Shown piece after piece: positions 56,522 to 64,000 of a stretch of 64,000 nt of DNA (position 1 is the stretch's first letter; each line of letters begins with the position of its first letter). This DNA is from an uncultured Persicobacter sp. (GTDB lineage Bacteria; Bacteroidota; Bacteroidia; Cytophagales; Cyclobacteriaceae): assembly GCA_947498325.1 (NCBI GenBank), contig CANMKE010000026.1:1-64000 (forward strand), given 5' to 3'. A program made the translations under genes and the position numbers. A model generated the notes under the pieces. That model was not told where the DNA came from. It did not search any database and saw only the letters and a list, made by a program, of their open reading frames with translations.

Positions 56522-57298
56522 CTACCACCAACTGAAGCCAATGCGGTAATGTTTGGCCGAGATGGTGGGGCAGAGGCAGACAATGCCAAAGCGCCAGTAA
56601 TCGAAGCTCATTTTTACTTTCGGGTGATTTTTTATCGCTTCCCACGCACGGGTCATGCCTTCACTATGGTAGATGTCATCGAAAATCAGCAAAGCGTTTT
56701 GATGGCAGTGCGGCAGCAACATTTCAAAGTAGCGCAAGGTGGCCTCGTAGGTGTGGTTGGCATCAACAAAGGCCAGGTCGATAGGGGCGGCAGTGTTCAG
56801 GAATTCGGGCAGGCGGAGGTCAATATCTCCTACTGTTAAGCGGATGTTTTTCAGCTGCTGCGCTTCCCAGAGCTGCTGCGCCTGTTCGGCGATCTGTGGA
56901 ATCCCCTCGAAGGTGTGTACCGTTCCCGTGGTGGCTTTGGAAAGGTAAGCGGTATTAACGCCCAGGCAGGTGCCAAGTTCCACAATTTGCTGCGCCTGAT
57001 GCCATTGGGTGAGTAAGTAAAAGAAGGAGGACATCCGTGGGCTCGAAAGGCTGCGTGCGGCCAATGATTTGACGGTTCTGTTACGGATGGTTTTATCAGC
57101 ACCCATGTCCTGATAGGAGAGTACTTGTCCGTCGGTCAATAATTTTTTGCGCGCCTGTTCCAGGGCCTCCATTTTTGGGCGGGCTTGCCGTTGGGTATGC
57201 TCGAACAGGTCGTAGGCAAACTGCCCATGGAGCGAATGGCGGTCAACGGCTAAGAACCAATGCCTAATTAACGTTTTTAACTGATGTAATTTTTGCAT
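56522..57298 (-). CDS. Class I SAM-dependent methyltransferase
   Basis: 258 residues from the ATG at 57298 (MQKLHQLKTLI). The SAM-binding loop is VELGTCLGVNTAYLS, acid residues follow in HTFEGIPQ and DIDLRLPEF, and AFVDANHTYEATLRYFEMLLP is the motif IV strand, as in O-methyltransferases of the caffeoyl-CoA/catechol type. The N-terminal 90 residues are a helical cap. The substrate cannot be told. Its start codon abuts the T-tract of the apaG terminator, an unusual arrangement. Confidence 0.85.
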   Translation of the reverse strand: MQKLHQLKTLIRHWFLAVDRHSLHGQFAYDLFEHTQRQARPKMEALEQARKKLLTDGQVLSYQDMGADKTIRNRTVKSLAARSLSSPRMSSFFYLLTQWHQAQQIVELGTCLGVNTAYLSKATTGTVHTFEGIPQIAEQAQQLWEAQQLKNIRLTVGDIDLRLPEFLNTAAPIDLAFVDANHTYEATLRYFEMLLPHCHQNALLIFDDIYHSEGMTRAWEAIKNHPKVKMSFDYWRFGIVCLCPTISAKHYRIGFSWW

Positions 57299-57332
57299 AA
57301 AAAAATACCTAATCTTTGGCAAATTAGGTATT
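57299..57332 (-). terminator. Terminator of apaG, abutting the methyltransferase start
   Basis: On the minus strand AATACCTAAT pairs with ATTAGGTATT (10 bp, 9-nt loop), followed by a T-tract that runs directly into the ATG of the methyltransferase gene. Confidence 0.8.
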
Positions 57333-57351
57333 CTTTTGCTGAAAGCAATAT

Positions 57352-57738
57352 TTAGTTCATTCGGAATGGAACGATCATATTGAATTCAGGAATGGCGACA
57401 TCAAATTGCTTTCCGTCCAGTTGGCGCTCCATGGCGTATCGGCCGAGCATTTTGCCAATTCCTGTTTTGAGGTTACAGCCTGAGACATACTTGTGCGACT
57501 GCCCAGGTTCGAGTACTGGTTGTTGTCCAACGACCCCATCGCCCTCCACTTCTCTTGTTTGCCCATTGCTATCATGGATCTTCCAATGGCGGCTGCGCAG
57601 CTGTATGGTGTGTTCGCTTTGGTTTTCTATGGCAATTCGGTAGGTGAAGACATAGTGATGTTGAATGGGGCTCGAGTAATCAGGTTGGTATTCCGTTTCA
57701 ACGGATACTTTTATGCCCTGTGTGATTTCTGTGACCAT
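57352..57738 (-). CDS. apaG: ApaG-family protein
   Basis: 128 residues. The fold is a fibronectin type III-like beta sandwich. The signature is HHYVFTYRIAIENQSEHTIQLRSRHWKIHDSNG, shortened to FTYRIAIENQS..T.QLRSRHW, with the conserved VEGDGVVGQQPVLEPG and the C-terminal GRYAMERQLDGKQFDVAIP. ApaG is linked to magnesium/cobalt resistance and diadenosine-polyphosphate metabolism in enterics, but its role in Bacteroidota is unproven. It is upstream of the methyltransferase. Confidence 0.93.
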   Translation of the reverse strand: MVTEITQGIKVSVETEYQPDYSSPIQHHYVFTYRIAIENQSEHTIQLRSRHWKIHDSNGQTREVEGDGVVGQQPVLEPGQSHKYVSGCNLKTGIGKMLGRYAMERQLDGKQFDVAIPEFNMIVPFRMN

Positions 57739-58000
57739 ATCCTTAATCTCCTTTGTTTAGCTAATGATTATTTCAAGAGTAATAACGCTGTATTTATCCC
57801 TTAGTTTGTTTGTGGAAGCGATGCTTCTGACCTAATATCGGAATCTATTTGAATAATTTAAACCTAATGTTTAAAAATTTAATGATTAACCAGAATGTTA
57901 CTTTGGGTAAACAGAATTTTACCTTGGTACAGGTAGGATAATACGGTAAAAAGGACGAAAACGTATTTTTTTTAAAATGAAGCAAAGCCCTTCAACAAGA
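57739..58000. other. Intergenic region between apaG and lepB
   Basis: About 260 bp before the lepB terminator, AT-rich; it presumably carries the apaG promoter. I find no repeat or additional gene. Confidence 0.4.
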
Positions 58001-58033
58001 AAAGCCAATTCACGAAATGCGAATTGGCTTTGT
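58001..58033 (-). terminator. Terminator of lepB
   Basis: AAAGCCAATTC pairs with GAATTGGCTTT (11 bp) around a 9-nt loop, with the T-side on the minus strand. Confidence 0.8.
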
Positions 58034-58053
58034 ATTATTTTGAAGCACGAAGC

Positions 58054-59151
58054 TTAATCAATCATTTTAAGGATTTTTCCTGGGCGTAACCCGAAGCCTT
58101 GAGCTGTAGGGTCAATAGACCAGAAAGTGAAGAATGCTTTCCCGACAACATGATCCATCGGTACAAACCCCCAGAAACGTGAATCTTCAGAATTATGGCG
58201 GTTGTCGCCCATCATGAAGTAGTAGTTTTGCTTAAAGGTATATTGCTTGATGGCCTGCCCGTTGATCGTGATCTGATCTTCAGTGAGGACAACATTATCG
58301 TTGTGCTCATAGTTTTTGATCACTTTCCCATAACGAAGGATATTGTCTGGGTTGATGTCAATTGTCATGCCTTCAGCAGGGATGGTCATCGGCCCCCACC
58401 AGTCGGCATTCCAGGCGAATCGCTTGGCATCAGGATAAATTCCTGCTGTGGCATCGCCTTTGTTTTTCTTGAGCATCACCACGTCTTCTATAAAAGGAAG
58501 GGCTTTAAGGGATGCTGCGCCATGATTGGTGAGGTCGGCAAGGTAGCCACCACGCACCTTGATCACGTCAGCAACATTGACGTCGTTATCTCTCCAGATG
58601 CGCTCATGAACCGACTCATTGGTTTTGATGTAGTATTTAAACTGCATCTCTTCAGGGTTCTTGATCGCCTTGTCGTTAATGAAAACCTGCGTGTCTTTGA
58701 CCTCAAGTTTTTCACCAGGAAGCCCGATACACCGCTTGATGTAGTTGGTCTTCAGATCGACAGGATGCTCAAGCTCTGGCGGGTAGTTGAACACCACCAC
58801 GTCGTTGCGTTTCACTTCCGAAAAGCCTGGCAGGCGGAACTGCGGCAGCTTGACCCAGTCCAAATAGGAAGGGATATCCGTTCCCCAGATTTTTTGGTGG
58901 GTTAAAGGCACCTGAAGCGGGGTCATGGCTGTACGTGCGCCATAATGCATTTTACTTACAAAAAGGAAATCGCCTACCAACAGGGAGTGCTCCATCGAAG
59001 GGGTAGGGATGGTGAAGGCTTCCATAAACAGCCAGCGGATAATCGTGGCAGCAATGACGGCAAACACTATGGCGTCCGCCCATTCGCGAAAGAAGCCTTT
59101 CTTTTTCTTCTTCGGTTTTTGTGATTGCTCCTTTTGAGTTTGGATGTCCAT
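58054..59151 (-). CDS. lepB: Signal peptidase I
   Basis: Cleaves signal peptides at the periplasmic face. 365 residues: a basic N-terminus (KPKKKKKGFFREW), one membrane helix (ADAIVFAVIAATIIRWLFM), and the catalytic serine Ser52 in FTIPTPSMEHSLL. The lysine of the dyad is Lys139 in NYIKRCIGLPGEKL. Box E is MGDNRHNSEDSRFWGFVP. An insert of about 100 residues between boxes D and E is usual in Bacteroidota. It is the last gene of the UPF0173-parA-parB-DUF5683-dapB-lepB cluster, with an 11-bp gap from dapB. Confidence 0.96.
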   Translation of the reverse strand: MDIQTQKEQSQKPKKKKKGFFREWADAIVFAVIAATIIRWLFMEAFTIPTPSMEHSLLVGDFLFVSKMHYGARTAMTPLQVPLTHQKIWGTDIPSYLDWVKLPQFRLPGFSEVKRNDVVVFNYPPELEHPVDLKTNYIKRCIGLPGEKLEVKDTQVFINDKAIKNPEEMQFKYYIKTNESVHERIWRDNDVNVADVIKVRGGYLADLTNHGAASLKALPFIEDVVMLKKNKGDATAGIYPDAKRFAWNADWWGPMTIPAEGMTIDINPDNILRYGKVIKNYEHNDNVVLTEDQITINGQAIKQYTFKQNYYFMMGDNRHNSEDSRFWGFVPMDHVVGKAFFTFWSIDPTAQGFGLRPGKILKMID

Positions 59152-59162
59152 ATTTTGGTCGA

Positions 59163-59879
59163 TTATAGTTTTAAGAAGTCATCCATGTTTTTCATTCCTT
59201 TTTGAGCAGGAAGCCACTCAGCCACTAAAACGGCACCAAGGGCAAAACCCTGGCGGCTGTGGGCGGTGTGTTTGATCTCGATAGTGTCCACTTCCGAACG
59301 GTAGTGTACGCTATGGGTCCCAGGTACTTCAGGCTCCCGAAGTGAAATGATGGATAACTCATCAGTTTTTTCAGAAGAATTATTCACCCATTTTTCCTTG
59401 CGTTCAGTATGATTGATCACGCCTTCAGCGAGGGTAATGGCGGTTCCTGATGGGGCATCAAGCTTTTCGGTATGGTGAATTTCTTCCATATCGATTTTAT
59501 AGTCCTGCTGCGGATTCATCAGTTTGGCGACAAAATCATTGATTTTAAAAAACAGATTGACACCAATGCTATAATTGGATGCATAAAAAAACGTGCCATT
59601 TTTTTCCTTCACCAGGTTTTCTACGTCCGTCATTTTATCCAGCCAGCCTGTGGTACCCGACAAAACAGGAATGCCATTTTTGATGCAGGTGCTCAGGTTG
59701 TCGAAAGCCACCGCAGGCATAGAGAACTCAATGGCAACATCTACTTGCTCATTGGTAAGGGTTTGTAGGTCGGCAGCATTGTCCTTGTCGATGCGGGCAA
59801 CAATTTGGTGTCCTCGACTGATGGCAATGCTTTCGATGATTTTGCCCATTTTCCCATATCCTAAAAGTGCGATTCTCAT
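59163..59879 (-). CDS. dapB: 4-hydroxy-tetrahydrodipicolinate reductase
   Basis: 238 residues, short for DapB but usual in Bacteroidota. The N-terminal NAD(P)-binding loop is MRIALLGYGKMGKIIE, followed by PVLSGTTGWLD and FFYASNYSIGVNLFF. The catalytic region MEEIHHTEKLDAPSGTAITLAEG contains the conserved His and Lys and matches the family signature. It makes tetrahydrodipicolinate in the lysine and diaminopimelate pathway for the cell wall. It lies 36 bp after DUF5683 and 11 bp before lepB. Confidence 0.95.
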   Translation of the reverse strand: MRIALLGYGKMGKIIESIAISRGHQIVARIDKDNAADLQTLTNEQVDVAIEFSMPAVAFDNLSTCIKNGIPVLSGTTGWLDKMTDVENLVKEKNGTFFYASNYSIGVNLFFKINDFVAKLMNPQQDYKIDMEEIHHTEKLDAPSGTAITLAEGVINHTERKEKWVNNSSEKTDELSIISLREPEVPGTHSVHYRSEVDTIEIKHTAHSRQGFALGAVLVAEWLPAQKGMKNMDDFLKL

Positions 59880-59915
59880 TGGTTATATTTTTTTAAAAAG
59901 GTGATGATTTAAATG

Positions 59916-60623
59916 CTATTTTAAGCTGAAATTCAGACATAGTCCCACGGCTGGTGTCCCCGTCATGTTGGGGATCAGGGTGGGTTGAATGCCCATACTT
60001 ACATTGGGCGAAATTTCAAAATCCCGCAGGTGGGAGTCTACGTGTGCATCGACGATCTGCATGGCATACAGCACGGTCATGAACACAATCGACCAGTCAC
60101 GGTTTCGCTGCGCGAGGTCGGCCCGTTGCTCAAGCTGCTCAATGGTGTAGGCATCTGCAATTGGGTTGCCGTTGGGGTTGCCGTTGTCTTTATCGAAAGC
60201 GGCAGTCCTGAACAGCTGATAGTACTGATCGTTGTAGCCCACAAAATAGCCGATCGTGATGGCCCCACCATAAATGATGGGCACTTTCCAGTATTTGTGG
60301 TTATAGATTTGCCCCAGTCCTGGTAATGCGGCGGAATAAAAAGCGGCACGCAGCGGGACATTTTTGTATTTCCTCACGGCGGGGTCGTTCAGGTCCCCTT
60401 CGGGGATTTTCAGCGCTTTGGTGTATCCCTGATATCGGGCCTGATGCCTGAGTTTTGTGGAGTCAATTTGATAATTGATTGGCCCCGATGGATTGCTCAG
60501 GTCAATTTGTTCGTCGGCCTCGATATGCAAGTCAGGTTCCTTTTCCTTTTTGTCGGACTGCGCCCAGGCGGGGGAACTGCAGCATAGCAGCAGGCATAAA
60601 CTTAAAAGTAAACGGTAATCCAT
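59916..60623 (-). CDS. DUF5683-family envelope protein
   Basis: 235 residues from the ATG at 60623 (MDYRLLLSLCLLL). The signal peptide ends SSPAWAQ. The DUF5683 part has RAAFYSAALPGLGQIYNHKYWKVPIIYGG, shortened: AAFYSAALPGLGQIYN, then a helix (GAITIGYFVGYNDQYYQLF), the DYNWSI-like motif RDWSIVFMTVLYAMQIVDAHVDSHL, and a C-terminal aromatic strand. The family is membrane-associated and is found between parB and dapB across Bacteroidota; its function is not known. The stop of parB is directly adjacent. Confidence 0.85.
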   Translation of the reverse strand: MDYRLLLSLCLLLCCSSPAWAQSDKKEKEPDLHIEADEQIDLSNPSGPINYQIDSTKLRHQARYQGYTKALKIPEGDLNDPAVRKYKNVPLRAAFYSAALPGLGQIYNHKYWKVPIIYGGAITIGYFVGYNDQYYQLFRTAAFDKDNGNPNGNPIADAYTIEQLEQRADLAQRNRDWSIVFMTVLYAMQIVDAHVDSHLRDFEISPNVSMGIQPTLIPNMTGTPAVGLCLNFSLK

Positions 60624-60629
60624 TATCAA

Positions 60630-61535
60630 TTATAAGTCAAGGATGTCCATAATTCGGTTAAAGTCTTCTGCAGAGATGAAAGGGATTTTGATGAAGCCCT
60701 TGTCTTTATCATCTGAAGTAATGCCGACTTTTGTGCCGAAGTGGTTGCTTAGTCTTGATTGAATACGCTTGATCTGATAGGCGCGTTCTGGGTCAAGATT
60801 TTTGTCCTTGCTTTCAACTGATTTTCCTGAAGCCAATTCACGCACGAGCTGCTCCACCTTTCTTACCGAGAGGTCTTCGGCAACGATCTTTTTAAAGATG
60901 CTCAGCTGAAGGTCAATGTTATCGATATTAATGATGGCGCGCGCATGGCCCATGGAGATCTTGCGATCACGAACTGCCACCTGAATTTCTGGTGGAAGTT
61001 TCAGCAGGCGCATATAGTTATTGACCGTCGTACGGTTTTTACCAATACGTGAGCCCAGTTCTTCCTGTTTGAGGCCACATTCTGCCACCAAACGCTGGTA
61101 ACAAAGGGCGATTTCAATGGCGTTCAGGTCCTCACGCTGAATGTTCTCGATCAGGGCCATTTCCAGCATTTGCTGATCGTTGGCCTGGCGAATATAAGAG
61201 GTAATATGGGTTAGTCCCGCCAGCTGAGCGGCCTGGTACCGACGCTCTCCAGAAATGATCTGAAAGCGGCCAGGCTCCACCTGCCGAAGGGTGATCGGTT
61301 GAATGATCCCCTGTACGCGGATGGATTCCGCCAGTTCCTGCAATGCCACAGGGTCGAAGTCGGTCCGTGGCTGGAACGGGTTAACCTCGATATGCTTGAC
61401 ATCAATTTCGTTGATCCCCATTGGGGCGGTGATCGGTTCAGCATCGATGCCCGCTTTACTGAAGCTTGCTGCTTTTGAGTCTTCCAACAATGCTCCAAGC
61501 CCTCTTCCTAACGCGTTTTTTCTTTTTTGACTCAT
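60630..61535 (-). CDS. parB: Chromosome partitioning protein ParB
   Basis: 301 residues. It binds parS and, with ParA, segregates the origin region. The N-terminal ParB/Sulfiredoxin domain has NPFQPRTDFD, LAESIRVQGIIQPITLR and the CTP-binding GERRYQAAQLAGL. A central HTH follows (LKQEELGSRIGKNRTTVNNYMRLL, shortened EELGSRIGKNRTTVNNYMRL), then the C-terminal dimer domain. The end is a short leucine-rich helix. Upstream is parA with a 73-bp gap. No perfect parS palindrome was recognised in the window. Confidence 0.95.
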   Translation of the reverse strand: MSQKRKNALGRGLGALLEDSKAASFSKAGIDAEPITAPMGINEIDVKHIEVNPFQPRTDFDPVALQELAESIRVQGIIQPITLRQVEPGRFQIISGERRYQAAQLAGLTHITSYIRQANDQQMLEMALIENIQREDLNAIEIALCYQRLVAECGLKQEELGSRIGKNRTTVNNYMRLLKLPPEIQVAVRDRKISMGHARAIINIDNIDLQLSIFKKIVAEDLSVRKVEQLVRELASGKSVESKDKNLDPERAYQIKRIQSRLSNHFGTKVGITSDDKDKGFIKIPFISAEDFNRIMDILDL

Positions 61536-61608
61536 AAATATCTATTCCAATACAGTGTACATGCCACTGTGGTGTTCTCTACTATCTTATCTTTTGCAAT
61601 GCCCTGGT

Positions 61609-62382
61609 TTATTTCACCAGCTCATTTTTTTCCAGAATCTCTTTGGCGAGGTTCAGGTAACTGATGGCGCCTTTGCTGGAGGCGTCGTGGGCAATAACAG
61701 GCACCCCAAAGCTTGGCGATTCACTCAGCTTGATATTGCGGGGAATCAGGTTGCGGAACACCATATGCTGGAAATGGGTTTTCACTTCCTCTACCACCTG
61801 ATTGGAGAGGCGCAGGCGCACATCGTACATGGTCAGTAGAATACCTTCGATTTCAAGCTCAGGGTTCAGGCGTGTCTGAATAATCTTGATGGTGTTGAGT
61901 AATTTACCCAAGCCTTCGAGGGCGAAATATTCGCACTGTACAGGAATAATCACCGAGTTGGCTGCCGTAAGGGCATTAACGGTGATGAGTCCAAGTGAAG
62001 GAGAACAGTCAATGATAATAAAATCATACAAATCCCTGATCGGAGCAATGGCCGCTTCCATTTTTTGTTCACGGTTGGCCTCGTTGACCATCTCGACCTC
62101 GGCACCCACCAAATTAATGTGTGAAGGCAACAGGTGGAGGAAGTTGATGTCGGTCTCTTCGATGGCATCGCTGACGGTGGCTTCACCGACCATGCACTCG
62201 TAAATAGAGGTTTGGATATCCTGAGGATTAAAGCCCAAGCCAGAAGTAGAATTGGCTTGAGGGTCGGCATCAATGACCAAGGTCTTGAATTCCAATGCAG
62301 CCAAACTGGCCGCGAGGTTGATTGCCGTAGTGGTTTTGCCCACACCACCTTTTTGGTTGGCAATGGCAATGATTTTACCCAT
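61609..62382 (-). CDS. parA: Chromosome partitioning ATPase ParA
   Basis: 257 residues (Soj type, without the N-terminal HTH of plasmid ParA). The deviant Walker A is [14 protein letters not shown], with the signature Lys11 and catalytic Lys16; Walker A' is [13 protein letters not shown] and Walker [13 protein letters not shown]. It acts with the ParB product to position the chromosome origin. Upstream is the UPF0173 gene with a gap of five bases, so the three are cotranscribed. Confidence 0.96.
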   Translation of the reverse strand: MGKIIAIANQKGGVGKTTTAINLAASLAALEFKTLVIDADPQANSTSGLGFNPQDIQTSIYECMVGEATVSDAIEETDINFLHLLPSHINLVGAEVEMVNEANREQKMEAAIAPIRDLYDFIIIDCSPSLGLITVNALTAANSVIIPVQCEYFALEGLGKLLNTIKIIQTRLNPELEIEGILLTMYDVRLRLSNQVVEEVKTHFQHMVFRNLIPRNIKLSESPSFGVPVIAHDASSKGAISYLNLAKEILEKNELVK

Positions 62383-62387
62383 AAGTA

Positions 62388-63071
62388 TTAAAGATTAACG
62401 CTTTTTCCGATTTCGATGAAGATCAATTCTTTGTTGGCTTTTTCTGCCTTCTGCAGGCACTCCTCCTGATTGACTTTTATCGGGGGGAAGGTGTCGTAGT
62501 GCATCGCAACAATGCGGTCGCACTGCACAAAGTCGGCGCTTCTCAGGGCATCGTCAATGCCCATGGTAAAGTGGTCGCCAATAGGCAGAATGCTGAAGTC
62601 GATCTTGTACTCATCAGCAATAAGCTTCATGTCATTAGTAAGTGCGGTATCACCCGCAAAGTAGAACGTGCCCTCCTGCGCTTTAACTACAAAGCCTGCA
62701 GGGTTGCCACCATAGCTGCCATCAGGGAAGGAGCTGGTGTGGTGGGCGATGGTCATTTTAATTTCCAGATCATCGATTTGTATCTTGCCGCCCAGATTCA
62801 TCGGAAGGGCATTTTCGATCCCTTTTTTATTGAAATAGTTGATGATTTCAAAGCTGCTGATCAGGGTCAGGTCGGGATTGTTTTTGAAAATGGCTTCGGT
62901 GTCGAGGATATGATCCTGATGGGCATGAGATAGTAACAGATAATCTACTTTGATCGCCTCCAGGTCAATATCTTTGGCCAATTCATTTCCTGAAATGAAA
63001 GGGTCGAAAAGTAATCTCTTTCCTGCTACTTCCATGTAAACAGTAGCATGTCCATAATAAGTGACTTTCAT
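62388..63071 (-). CDS. UPF0173 metallo-beta-lactamase-fold hydrolase
   Basis: 227 residues. The zinc motif HAHQDH (His49, His51, Asp53, His54) plus [14 protein letters not shown] and [11 protein letters not shown] and the late His in [10 protein letters not shown] identify the UPF0173 group of metal-dependent hydrolases. The natural substrate is unknown. It is the first gene of the parA-parB transcript and starts 53 bp after the -7 element. Confidence 0.9.
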   Translation of the reverse strand: MKVTYYGHATVYMEVAGKRLLFDPFISGNELAKDIDLEAIKVDYLLLSHAHQDHILDTEAIFKNNPDLTLISSFEIINYFNKKGIENALPMNLGGKIQIDDLEIKMTIAHHTSSFPDGSYGGNPAGFVVKAQEGTFYFAGDTALTNDMKLIADEYKIDFSILPIGDHFTMGIDDALRSADFVQCDRIVAMHYDTFPPIKVNQEECLQKAEKANKELIFIEIGKSVNL

Positions 63072-63102
63072 ATTGAAGGGAGTTTACGGTTAAAGGAAAT
63101 TA

Positions 63103-63132
63103 GCGTGTTTCCACACGTTCCACGCAAATATA
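63103..63132 (-). promoter_or_regulatory. Promoter and inverted repeat of the par operon
   Basis: On the minus strand TATATTTG (63132-63125) matches the -7 consensus. Immediately downstream an imperfect inverted repeat GCGTG...CACGC (63103-63107 with 63121-63125) encloses two TTCCAC-type blocks and spans the predicted transcription start. It could be an operator or a degenerate ParB site. Confidence 0.45.
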
Positions 63133-63304
63133 ATAGAATGTTTGAAGTTTTCGTGAAAACCGTGAAACAAATTTTGTCGATAATCACGCCTAAGTATCGT
63201 CGGTGGTGTTTTGAGCGCTGTGGTGTATCTTTTCAGCTGGAAAAATTTATAAAATGAATTAAATTCATATGATTAATCTAACTATTTTAAAACTGTCCAT
63301 CGCC

Positions 63305-63329
63305 AAAAAAAGGGCGAATGGCCTTTAAT
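63305..63329 (-). terminator. Weak terminator of the edge gene
   Basis: On the minus strand AAAGGCC...GCCCTTTTTTT forms a short imperfect stem followed by a T-run, 10 bp after the stop codon of the partial gene. Confidence 0.45.
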
Positions 63330-63338
63330 TAAATCAAT

Positions 63339-64000
63339 TTATTCCTCATCGCCAAATGGCTGATCCATATTTAACATGCCCGAGAGCAGATCTGAAAATT
63401 GGTGCCCTTTGCCGAGGGTTTTTTTACTGATCAGGCTGTAAGCCGACAGCCCGTGGAGCAGGAACTCCTTGTGTGTGAGGTGTTCTTCGCCGGAGAGGTC
63501 GGGCTGGTGTTTCTTGATCAGCGCCTCAAGGGGCGGGATGTTCTTCAGTGCGGCTTCAAAGGCTTTATCAGTGGATTCAGACAGCAGATCAATGACGTTC
63601 CCTTTTTCGAAATACTGCGCTACTTGCATGTAGGGGTTATCGGTTTGTTTGCGTACTTTTTCTGGCGAGGGGTAAAGCTCGGCAAAGGTGGAGCGCACGG
63701 CTTTTTCCATGAGCGTGGCAGCAACGGCGGCGGCACCTTCTTGCTCTCCTTCATACACCAGTTCCACTTTTCCTGTGATGGCGGGAATAATCTGAAGGAA
63801 ATCCGCAAGGCGTGCCTGGCTTTGTTTTTCGCCATTGAGGAGCATCCTTCGCTCGGCAGTGGCATAAAGGGTTTCGAGGGCGGAGATGGTCAGGCGTGCC
63901 GACACCCCGCTTTTGACATCGATGTATTCGGAATTTCGGGCCTCTACGGCCACTTGTTCAATCAGGCTAAGCAAGAGGTCGGGGATGATGATGCTTTCTT
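63339..64000 (-). CDS. Mg-chelatase-like AAA ATPase, C-terminal part (partial)
   Basis: The gene runs off the right edge; only the C-terminal 220 residues are in the window, with an open frame through 64000 and no start. The text SGVSARLTISALETLYATAERRMLL is typical of the helical lid of the MoxR/BchI-type AAA family, and the rest (VELVYEGEQEGAAAVAATLM, PPLEALIKKHQPDLSGEEHLT) fits the longer Bacteroidota homologues annotated as magnesium chelatase. The ATPase motifs lie outside the window. These proteins usually act with a VWA-domain partner; I cannot see one here. Confidence 0.7.
   Translation of the reverse strand, partial: ESIIIPDLLLSLIEQVAVEARNSEYIDVKSGVSARLTISALETLYATAERRMLLNGEKQSQARLADFLQIIPAITGKVELVYEGEQEGAAAVAATLMEKAVRSTFAELYPSPEKVRKQTDNPYMQVAQYFEKGNVIDLLSESTDKAFEAALKNIPPLEALIKKHQPDLSGEEHLTHKEFLLHGLSAYSLISKKTLGKGHQFSDLLSGMLNMDQPFGDEE

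Noticed and set aside
63103-63165. Perfect parS site
   Set aside because: The dyads near the par promoter deviate from the parS consensus; I keep only a weak operator suggestion.

Overview
The window reads as chromosomal DNA from a marine-type Bacteroidota, most likely order Cytophagales (Flammeovirga/Persicobacter-like). That placement is inferred from gene content. The evidence is a SusC/SusD pair, DUF5683, DUF5686 and DUF5020 family proteins, the gene order parA-parB-DUF5683-dapB-lepB, and several promoters with the Bacteroidota -7 element TAnnTTTG. No phage, plasmid, rRNA, tRNA or CRISPR array was recognised.

Layout. 1-6.3 kb: a REP-associated tyrosine transposase (RAYT) inside its repeats, a lipoprotein, ppk1, then a second RAYT between two tandem REP arrays. 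6.3-20.2 kb: housekeeping genes (gyrB, fabH, a histidine phosphatase, a TPR lipoprotein, thyA, pyruvate kinase, recQ, a class III aminotransferase). 20.6-28.5 kb: a DUF5686 outer-membrane protein, a membrane protein with an apparent frameshift, a CLC antiporter with a fluoride-type filter, an ACP phosphodiesterase-like protein and an XRE/pentapeptide-repeat protein bracketed by composite REP repeats. 28.9-40.9 kb: an SMUBP-2-like helicase, a 1453-residue hybrid histidine kinase, a DUF5020 outer-membrane protein with a purine permease, and an M16 peptidase. 41-48.4 kb: a SusC/SusD nutrient-uptake locus with trailing lipoproteins and small unknown genes. 48.5-53.4 kb: a 127-128 bp tandem repeat, an unknown gene beside a Rieske-glutamate synthase fusion, a ferritin-like protein and a small outer-membrane protein. 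53.5-64 kb (minus strand): rpsF-rpsR-rplI, a coiled-coil membrane protein, a methyltransferase, apaG, and the UPF0173-parA-parB-DUF5683-dapB-lepB cluster. A Mg-chelatase-like AAA protein runs off the right edge.

The least ordinary content is the pair of RAYT/REP systems. Family A has the core GTTGCATGCAAC and surrounds RAYT-1. Family B is made of palindromes around TCGCGAGA/TCTCGTGA and surrounds RAYT-2 in arrays with exact 108 and 128 bp periods. Copies of A and B also sit side by side at three distant places (27.5, 28.7 and 48.5-48.9 kb), two of which flank the XRE/pentapeptide gene in direct orientation. Other points of interest are the Rieske-GltB fusion, the CLC filter, the frameshift at an A8 run, a nested-helix leader before the purine permease, and a MITE-like element near 55 kb. 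Functions are read from motifs and family knowledge; no database search was run.
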